Below, one piece after another: positions 55,654 to 64,000 of a stretch of DNA of 64,000 bases. Source of the stretch: Adineta steineri (Eukaryota > Rotifera > Eurotatoria > Adinetida > Adinetidae); assembly GCA_905250115.1 (NCBI GenBank), contig CAJNOI010000295.1, forward strand, positions 1 through 64,000. Reading direction: 5' to 3'. A model generated the notes under the pieces. The model was not told where the DNA came from. It searched no databases and was given only the letters and a program-made list of their open reading frames with translations. Each line of letters opens with the position of its first letter. Within the stretch, counting starts at the first letter, position 1. The position numbers and the translations under genes were made by a program.

Positions 55654-57641
55654 TTAGAGCCAAAGATCAAATGAATTTGATTGAGATCTCCAACTCCATG
55701 ATCCGCCACAATTGACTCCTGAAGACCAATCGGATAACAATTCATTTAAATTATAGATAGTATCAGTAAATTGTTCTATTTGACAACAGTATAATGTAAA
55801 ATGAATAAGTGATGGAAAACGATTAAAGACTAGTTGAAGTCCTTTTTGAAAATGTTCAATTGTTAGCCATGATGCTGGCTTAGCATCGACAAAAATTGTC
55901 AATTTTTTCAGTGGTAACGATGAAGATGATGAGTGAGAGTAAATTGTATCAACGACTTGAACCAATTGAAGAAAAGAACTTGTTCGATCTTCGCCATTAA
56001 AACGAAGTACTTCGAGATGATCAGCAAGATATTTGCAAAGTTCAATGTTCGATGATAAAGCAAGACCAAATGCAAGCGTTGCCTCAATTTCAAGTTCACA
56101 GAAACGTATTGCTCGTCGTGCAACATGAAGTAGAATAGGAAAATTTCGATTGATAGCATCTCTGCAATCACATGAAAGAATTTACACAATTAAATCAAGA
56201 TTTTTGACTTACTTATCTTTTGTACAATCACCCAAAATTGATATTTTGCGAAGATTCGGCCAGTGAGAGACATTTTGTACAGTTTCTATCCATTCATCTT
56301 CTAAATAATCTGATTCGTCAATCTCTAACTAAAATTAAATATATTCGATTCAATAAGATTCTTCTACGAAAAATAATTTCACTTTGACTAATAGTTCGCT
56401 TTTCTTTCTTACTTCATCAACAGCGCCAATATCATCTTCTTCGTCTTCATTCGGAAGTGATTTAATATTATTCGGATAGTGAATAAGAATGTACTCATTT
56501 TGGTAAATCGAAGCTCGTCCAAATATCTTCATATAATTAGCGAATAAATCATTTAAATTTTGTTGATCAATTTTTTCTCTGTAGATAACCGAAAAATGAA
56601 ATCGAACATTGCATTGTTTCAATTTTGACATAGCTAACCATTTTCGTACAATATCTGCCCTTGGAAAATCCGTACCTTCACTAAATCTCACATAACCGTG
56701 GATGATTAATTCTTCCAGTTGCTCACTACGATAGATCTCTTCTAAATAATCTAAAATCCATTGAATATTTGTGTGCACTTCAAGTTTGATACAACGTAAT
56801 TGAGGTACGCAACTTGTATTCAATGGTATTTGATGAGATTGCATTGTTAAAACATGTTTATTGTGCATCATTCTAAATAACAGTAACGATTATTTTTTGT
56901 GAAAATGAAATTTTTCTTAGATACTTACTGAGGAAATTTAATTCGTAAATTACGTAATTTTGGAAGACGATTCTTGCTAAGTAATTCTACAAATAATTGA
57001 CGTGAACATTGATCAATGAAGAGTGTGTGAAGATGCAAATGAGAAGACATAGAAGAAGAGATCATATTGACGTCATTCAAATAATTCTTGTCATATGCTG
57101 GCGAAATCTTCAAGTATAATGAACGTAAGTGAGGAAGTGAATCGAGTATTGAGACAACAAAGTCAATATCTGTCCATTTGTCGTAATCTGAATAATGATA
57201 ATGATCGATATTCATATCAATTGTAAGTGATTCGAGTTTGTTGAACAATGGAAGAATATTGGCCAATAACGAATGATACAAATGAAGAGGAATATCTCGG
57301 ATAGTGATCGCTTTTAATTTTGAAAATAAATATTTTTGATCATACATTCTATAGAGAAATGATTCAACTGCATCAGGAGTACGATGTTCGGATAGATGAA
57401 GATAAACAATTTGTGACGAATACTCTGGTAAAACGTATTCCATATAATCTTCATAAACGTTTAAACTCATTCGTCGATTATTAGGTAAACAAAGTGGATG
57501 TTCACGAATAATTGATGATAATCGACTATTCAGTTCTTCAAAAGCATTTAGTAGATCGAGTGGAGGCAGATATTCAAATATTGAACGAATTAGTTCAACG
57601 GGGAATTGTTCGAACAGTGTAGATGAACTATCTGTATTCAT
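55654..57641 (-). CDS. F-box/LRR-like protein
   Basis: Four exons on the minus strand (56929-57641, 56383-56872, 56213-56328, 55654-56161) join in frame to 608 residues. FEQFPVELIRSIFEYLPPLDLLNAFEEL near the start is an F-box (residues about 10-40), followed by SRLSSIIREH. Repeated Leu-rich blocks follow: LPHLRSLYLKISP, LPKLRNLRIKFPQ, VPQLRCIKLEVH, LKKLTIFVDAK and FPSLIHFTLYCC. The predicted role is a substrate adaptor of an SCF ubiquitin ligase in cytosol or nucleus; the target is unknown. No stops or frame shifts, so this is the best-preserved of the family in the window. An acidic insert (NEDEEDDIGAVDE) near the end of exon 2 is unusual. Confidence 0.8.
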
Positions 57642-58466
57642 ATTTTTCTCGACTGAATATTATCTGAGAAGATAATATAGACTATTGTCGGCGAATAAAA
57701 CACAATGAACTCACAATATCGATAAATGAACAAAGTATGACAAATGAAAATAAGCCGATATTCATTGTCAATAGTGACCAATATTATGCAATGAAGAAAG
57801 GTGATTACCTGTTTTTCAAGTATTACTTAACAAATATAATATAAATACATAGCAAAAAAAAGATTATACTAAAGCTAATTTTTTTTTAATTTGCTAATTT
57901 TTTCTCGAAACTGAGATGAAACACAAGTTCTGAATGTAATTGAACTCATTATATCACTTGTTAAATAATCGAAAGATTCCATTGACAAACAATCAAATGC
58001 CATTTTTTTATTCAATAAGTCATGTTTAAATTCATGGGTAGTGCATGATCGATTCTTCGGGCGAAGTAATTAAATATAAGATTTTGCTGGAATGCTACTC
58101 GAGTACATATCTATGCTTATATGTACCCACGCTGATTTAATGATAATATCATTAATTATTTGAAGCACAGATCTAAATAAGTTAGCAATAATTAATAATT
58201 TTTCAAATAGATCACTCTGATATGAAGAATAATTCATTTGACCTAAACAATAGAAACCTGTTTTTTGAAACTAGGATAAATTAAAAATTAATGATTGATT
58301 GAATCGATCAGTTGTATCAAAATATTAGTAACATTGTTGATCTTATTAAGATCAAAATTTAAATATGAATTATGAACTAGATAATAAGCAATCAATGTGG
58401 CTGTATAAAAAGTTTATTATTATTCTTGATATATAACACAAATGTTAGCTAGCGAAGCGTCTCAAA

Positions 58467-58592
58467 AGTAGACGCCGTCGGGTCCACAATTTTCTGGACC
58501 CATTCAATAAAAAATTAAAGAAATTTAAAAAAAAAGATTATTTTGATAACATATTTCTTTCAATCCAGACCCGGACCCGACGGGCTCTACTC
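58467..58592. repeat. inverted repeat with CCGTCGGGTCC arms
   Basis: AGTAGACGCCGTCGGGTCC on the left faces GGACCCGACGGGCTCTACT on the right across about 85 bp of AT-rich loop. Left arm also forms a small GGTCC/GGACC hairpin. Much more GC-rich than the spacer around it. Confidence 0.6.
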
Positions 58593-58831
58593 AAAAGAGA
58601 TACTTTTTAATTAAACAGCATTGCTATTTAAACAAATGTGCACAACCATTAAATTATTCAAGTAGTTGACTCCTCTCCTATAGAATGTATGAGCTGTTCT
58701 TTTATTAGGTGACTGACTGTGAAAAATCTGTAAGTTTCTTTTTTCGCGACTATTTATCAAACACTTTCAATTGTTATGTTATTTTTTAAATAATTCTGAT
58801 TTTGAATAGCTGTTCGTGAATATACATATAT

Positions 58832-58930
58832 AGGGGTGTAAGTAGATCGGTCAAGCCGCCGCCGTCGACGGGTGAAAAAATTTCAATATTTTCTAGCCGC
58901 CGTCGCCGATCGATTCATCGGCTTACCCCT
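58832..58930. repeat. 99-bp palindromic element with AGGGGTGTAAG end
   Basis: Ends AGGGGTGTAAG and CTTACCCCT. The inner arms hold GCCGCCGCCGTCGACGG and AGCCGCCGTCGCCGATCG around an AAAAAATTTC centre. Same terminal type as 15862 and 24413. Confidence 0.65.
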
Positions 58931-59055
58931 CTGATTGTTATAGTATAGTCGAGTTTATTGCGAGAAAGGAAAATAAAGAGAAAAAAGGTCAGCACGTCTG
59001 CAACTGCATACTACCTACATTATTTCTTTCTGATTTGTAGACTTTGATTATTAAA

Positions 59056-62000
59056 ATGAATAATCTTCAAAAACCCAATATTTACAATGAATATTCGCCA
59101 TTCAATGAATCAATCAAACAATATGGTTTGGACTTGTTCGATGAAATTCGAGAAAACTTATCACGCACCATCCAGTTAGGAGAATTGAATCCTGGCTTTT
59201 TAATTTGGTCACGCAACTTAAAAGAATTCATTTCAAAATATGGATTTTATTTTACCAAGATCGAACATCTTAAATTAATCAATTTATATCTTTCTGTTCT
59301 CTCCATTACTGATTTGAATTATATCTATGTTGAATTATGTTTTGACATGCTTCGTCACCTCCTTCGGTTTGTATTCGAGATCTTTTTCAATTCAATCGAT
59401 AACATAGTAGAACGATTTTTTTAGAAAGACTCGTCTAATCACACGAGATGACTTGAACATTGATTGGAGGATATTATATTATTGGGCTCGATTGATTGAT
59501 GATAATCATGATAAAATTCATGGATTAGTCATTCTACCCAAGTTCGTATGATTTTTTCTTAAAAGAGAGAAAAATATTTTCAGTTTTATTTAGCAATATA
59601 GACATTTCACTTGCACTCTGTGCTCGTCAATGTTCTCAATACTTTTCTGTAATAGCTACTCAAGAAATTCTTGATGAATTACGTCCACAAATGTGTCCTA
59701 TGGGAGGAAGTTTTGCTGGCGTCATGAGGATGTTCTCATATTTCCTTCCTGTCAATTTACCTCCGAATCTGCATTACCAAGGATTTCAGTTTGTTTTCAT
59801 TCTTTCCATTCTTTTTCTTGATAACCTGTGTATTATTTTAGATTATGGTTATCGGAGTTTTTCAATATTTGGCAAAATATTTACAATCAAGATGTGTGGA
59901 GAATAGTGAGTTAACTTCTTTACCACATGTATCATTCTTAATAATCAAATATTTAGCGTCTAATCGATATTTTTTCATCAGTGGCTTGGCATAATATTGG
60001 TTATATTGATTGGGAACCATGGATGTCACAAGTACATAGTCTTTTTTTTGTCATCTAATTCGAATAATAAAAATTCATCTCTATTAGATCTTCACACGAA
60101 TACTGAGAGGATTTTCACTTCCAATGGGTAAACTACAAAAAACTCCACAAAAATATCCACACTTTGTCTCACATGTGGCAAAATGGATTATTGCGATGAT
60201 AGGCAATCGTAGTTCGTGTCTACAATACTTGGCAGATCTGTTAGTTAGCATTCGAAGTTTCTATCATCCATCAAACGTGGGCATATTCCAGAAAAATCTA
60301 GTTGAATTTCTCCAGGAACTTACCATGCATTTTGTCGATCGAGTTCATCTGTGAGTATATTGATTGAATGTATATTATATGTAATGGATTTTCTAGAGAA
60401 CGCAAAGCTCATCCTGTTTGGTCTTTTACACCACTGTCATCACATCGACTAACGGAAGAAAATATCACTGATTTTGTCAATTGTCTGAAAGAATATGTTT
60501 TTATATCTATTTTTAATCAGAATTATATGGAAACAGCAGTAGAAGCTTGTCATTATCTTTCTATACTTCGGCCAGAATTAATCATTCCATGTATCATTGA
60601 AAAGTATGGTATTTTTATTTGATCTCTTTGATTTATTGACTTATCTAATCTTTGTAGACATTTCTTGGCGATTGATAATATAACTGAACCACATCGATTT
60701 ACATCCATCATTACTTGTTTAACACACATTGCTCGTCAAATAGTACAACAAACACCATCTTATAGTCGAGGTCAAATTTATGTTTTACCATTACTAATAT
60801 CTGTATTACCTGGTATCGATCTGAATGATTTCAAGAAAACATCGGTAACATTAGAATTTCTTGATACTATGCTGATGCAAATCACATGTATTGATTGTTC
60901 ATCGGCAGTAAATATTCGAACTGATTTAACTGAAGTATGAGTTCATTTTCAACTTGAAAAAAATAAATATGTTTTTTCTTGTAATAGATTGAAAGAGAAG
61001 TATGTCTATCGACATCGAAATTTGAAGATTTTATCAATGAATTTCTCAATCGAATATTTCATATCATTGAGATTTCATCAGCCGAAATATCTGATGCAGT
61101 AACGGCGGATGCAAATGATAATAAGTTGGACATAGACATCCAGCCAAAAGTGACTTCAATCCTATTCAATATTGTTCAACAATGTAGCAGTCCTATTTTT
61201 CAAGTATTTATCTTACTTGCTTCTGATTAGAATATTCTCTTAAATTGTGTTTATGACAATTTAGAAAATTCGAGAGAAGATTATGAATTTTCTTGGTAGT
61301 CAATGTTTATCACCAAAAGTACGAGATATCGCCAGTGGTCTCGTTCGAGCACTTGTCAAAGGTAACCCAGTGAAAACACTAAAATATCTTCTTCCTGAAA
61401 TATGCAAATCTATTGAGAACAAATTTAACAGTTCTGAATCAACATTATTAACTGATTACAAAGATGATATAGAATTGACCTGGTATTTAATTGTCTTTGC
61501 TGAACTTCTTCGTGCTCATGGTGATGTTTTATTAATCTATAAACAATTGATTATGTCTGTATTTCATCAATGTATTCAAATTGTTAATAAGCATTCATAT
61601 AAAGCAGTGGCTAAGGCTGCTATGAATCTAATTCAATCTCTTTCTTGTTCGTATCCAGTTGATTACCGACTGTTGGTCATCAATAGTGACGAAACATTCG
61701 ACAATTTTTTACCAATTCGGGTTAGTTTTTGTTTTCTTTTTTTGAAATCTTTTCCATTGAATTGAATTGTTTAGCTATGGGGTCAATATGTTGATATTGA
61801 TAAAGTTCAACCTCAATTTCACATTCCCAGTATTGATGAAATTGATTTTGTTTATGAATTTGTCGAGATATTTCTATATCCTGAATTGGCTCGATTGAAT
61901 GAAAATGGTTTAAAAATGTCCAATAACGAACGACTGAGATCTCTCACCATTATCCAGTCGATTGCCGAAGCAGCCTTTTGTCTGGTACCTCCTATTGAAA

Positions 62001-64000
62001 GTAAAGAAGTACAAAATCTTACGATACAATCAATGGTTTCATATTATTCCAAATATCAAATTCGACTCTCTAAATATTCGACAGAACCAAGTAAGAAAAA
62101 TCAATTCGTTTGACCTATTCGATTATTTCTTATCTTTAGAATACCCAGAGAATCTGCGATTGCGACTCTTCATCGATATTGGATTGCTCCTAGACAAACT
62201 CGTCGTAAATCATTCAGATGATGTTTTATCGATACAAAAAGCTCTCGGAGTAAATTGAAATGATCATGTCAATGTTTCATTCTGTATCGTGTATATTTTC
62301 ATTTGTAGTTCTATTGGTTTATTTCTGATTATTATGGTATTTATGAGCACGGAATTTATGATTGGCCAAAAGATTTTAGTTCTCGAGAAAAATTATTAAA
62401 AAACAAACTATGTGGTGAAGGACAAAATCTTCGTTTCTTAATCATTCAAAAATTGGCTTTAAAGATCAAGGTAATTGAAAAGAATCAAGAAAACTTGATG
62501 GTCTTCTCTTTCTATTCTTAGGAACTTGAAACAACTTATTATGGTCCATTAAATGAGATTAATAAAGAGATTATATTCAAATTGTTTGAACTATCGATTA
62601 ATCGATATAGTGAAGTAAGTTGAATTTGTTTTGTTTGAAAATCTTCATTTGATTAACTTTTAGGTGCGTCGCAAAGCACAAAACGACCTCCTTTATCTAT
62701 TCAGTCGTATTCACTTCTCATATCAAGTGATTGTTGATCGTATTGTCGAATTACTCAAGAACACAAGTGAACCCGATCATGATCAAATCAAAGTTTGATA
62801 TTTTTCATTTTTCAAAATTATTCTTCTTATATAAATTACCTAGGGCTGTTTATATTTGTTGCTCGGTAATAATTATTTCTTCTTACCAACGAAATATTCG
62901 TGGATAATCAAGGAAAAACTATGGCCATTGATCGTACATATGACTCATGCCAAGAAAACTAGTACTCACAAGCTGATTGAAGATATTTATAAAAACATTC
63001 GTCAAAATTCCATTACGAATATCATCATTCAGAATACCAATGAAAAATCTATTTGTGCAGCTAACGAGGGAACCACCCGAGGTGTCAAAAAGCTTTCGAG
63101 CTGAAATTCCGCCTATATGTAGAGGATATATAGACTAGAAAAAGCCTAAGATGATATGTGCGCAAGTTGAGATTTAGCTGAGATATCGACTTTTCACTAG
63201 AATTTTCTTATGAGATCCCATTTCCACCATAAAATTAAAGTTACGTGTTTTGATCTGAAACTTGGCCCAAATCAAGGCCTTAGTTAGAGTAACTCATCCA
63301 CAAAGTTTCATAATTTTTGGACTAAGCATTTCCGAGATGTGAGTCTGTTAGCATTAACACAGTTTTTTACGGATATTGTGGTACGTATGAATATTTTAAA
63401 AACATTATATCTCGGGAATGCTTAGTCCAAAAATTATGAAACTTTGTGGATGAGTTACTCTAACTAAGGCCTTGATATGGGCCAAGTTTCAGATCAAAAC
63501 ACGTAACTTTAATTTTATGGTGGAAATGGGATCTCATAAGAAAATTCTAGTGAAAAGTCGATATCTCAGCTAAATCTCAACTTGCGCACATATCATCTTA
63601 GGCTTTTTCTAGTCTATATATCCTCTACATATGGGCGGAATTTCAGCTCGAAAGCTTTTTGACACCTCGGGTGGTTCCCTCGTAAGACTCTATGGCGTTC
63701 ATTAGAAACAAACGAAATGCAACAAATTGAAGAATATAATCAAAACAACATTCAGTCCTACAATCGTCTGATGGAAACACTTAGTTTATTATTAAAAGAT
63801 TCTTCGTTGTAAGTTTGATTGCTTTATCTTTAAATAATTTTTTCTCTGATGATTATTGAGGACATGGAAAGAACAAAAGATCACATTATCATTATTATGT
63901 AATCTTCGTCAAAATCGTGTGCCAATGCCATTATCCTGTATTGAAACTTTTCTCGATTGTCTCATTCATGATCATATAGAAATACGAAGAGTTTGTTCAC
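59056..64000 (+). CDS. PSME4: proteasome activator PSME4/PA200 (Blm10 family), 5' part, interrupted
   Basis: The gene starts at ATG 59056 and runs off the window. Verified early exons are 59056-59366, 59425-59541, 59594-59788 and one from 59842; many short introns follow. Family stretches include HLLRKTRLITRDDLNIDW, YFLPVNLPPNLHYQGFQ, NIGYIDWEPW, IFTRILRGFSLPMG, ETAVEACHYLSILRPELI, CLTHIARQIVQ and LTWYLIVFAELLRAHGD. PA200 is a large HEAT-repeat solenoid that caps the 20S proteasome in the nucleus and promotes peptide and acetyl-histone degradation. At 63065 a 618-bp foldback element splits a coding exon between ICAA and KTLWRSLET. Precise removal with one TAA restores frame. As read, translation would leave the family sequence there, so this allele is probably truncated at roughly the middle of the protein. 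Exons up to the insertion show no other damage. Confidence 0.85.
63065..63682. mobile_element. 618-bp foldback element, second copy type
   Basis: Inverted arms of about 280-290 bp starting CGAGGGAACCACCCGAGG around a short AT-rich loop near 63360-63400. Flanked by TAA at 63062-63064 and 63683-63685. Terminal nine bases CGAGGGAAC, length and target equal those of the element at 34218-34836, while most of the arm differs apart from weak similarity such as TTTCGA(CG/GC)TGAAATT. Confidence 0.88.

Larger units (their letters stand above)
57642..59055. other. intergenic with two GC-rich palindromes
   Basis: Divergent spacer between F-box/LRR (-) and PSME4 (+). AT-rich apart from the GC-rich inverted repeats at 58467-58592 and 58832-58930. 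No gene recognised. Confidence 0.6.

Noticed and set aside
63065..63682. Foldback element as a spliced intron (introner)
   Set aside because: No GT-AG pair at the borders restores the host frame; only exact excision with one TAA does.

Overview
This looks like a draft scaffold from a bdelloid rotifer; I cannot fix the genus. The DNA is AT-rich, with N-gaps at 16035-16044, 28476-28575 and 41901-41910. Genes have many short GT-AG introns of about 50-60 nt. F-box/LRR proteins occur at four loci. Thr-rich linkers join modules to Kelch or FG-GAP beta-propellers. Two intronless genes resemble fungal or bacterial families. The hexamer TGTGGG, which I recall as the bdelloid telomere repeat, recurs in small hairpins. 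I worked by reading the sequence; no database search or folding program was run.

Layout. 1-4250: tRNA-Asp, tRNA-Gly and a possible tRNA fragment at the left edge. 4251-5939: Kex1-like carboxypeptidase. 7605-11060: a 15-exon aspartic protease with a membrane anchor. 11738-12283 (-): a homeobox gene in five small exons, one of them 17 nt. 13458-15176 (-): F-box/LRR. 17207-18259: glycosyltransferase-like protein. 18926-19637: ependymin-related gene with an in-frame TGA. 21122-21823: DUF4386-like membrane protein. 23184-25863: PAN/Thr-rich/Kelch protein. 26940-27594 (-): broken tail-collar gene. 27768-28797: possible retroelement end and two partial ORFs around a gap. 30390-32854: TM/pentapeptide/Thr-rich/FG-GAP protein. 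33897-35532 (-): GPCR split by a 619-bp foldback element. 36621-38568 (-): GH27 alpha-galactosidase with an inserted ricin-type lectin domain. 38716-39761 (-): broken DEG/ENaC channel. 40167-40613 (-): secreted lectin. 41332-42089: Gly/Thr/Tyr repeat protein. 42576-44207: F-box/LRR. 45302-about 47775: Gly-rich protein cut by a LINE (about 47776-50963). 50964-52960 (-): broken F-box/LRR gene. 53444-54719 (-): iodothyronine-deiodinase-like selenoprotein with a SECIS element in its 3' UTR. 55654-57641 (-): F-box/LRR. 59056-64000: PSME4/PA200 proteasome activator, running off the window and interrupted by a second foldback element.

The genes form no operon or obvious pathway; this is ordinary eukaryotic gene order with heavy mobile-element traffic. 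The strongest signals are the selenoprotein with its complete SECIS, the homeobox gene with a 17-nt microexon, about 17 telomere-like hairpins, and two foldback elements of nearly equal length inserted into the same 10-bp target in unrelated genes.
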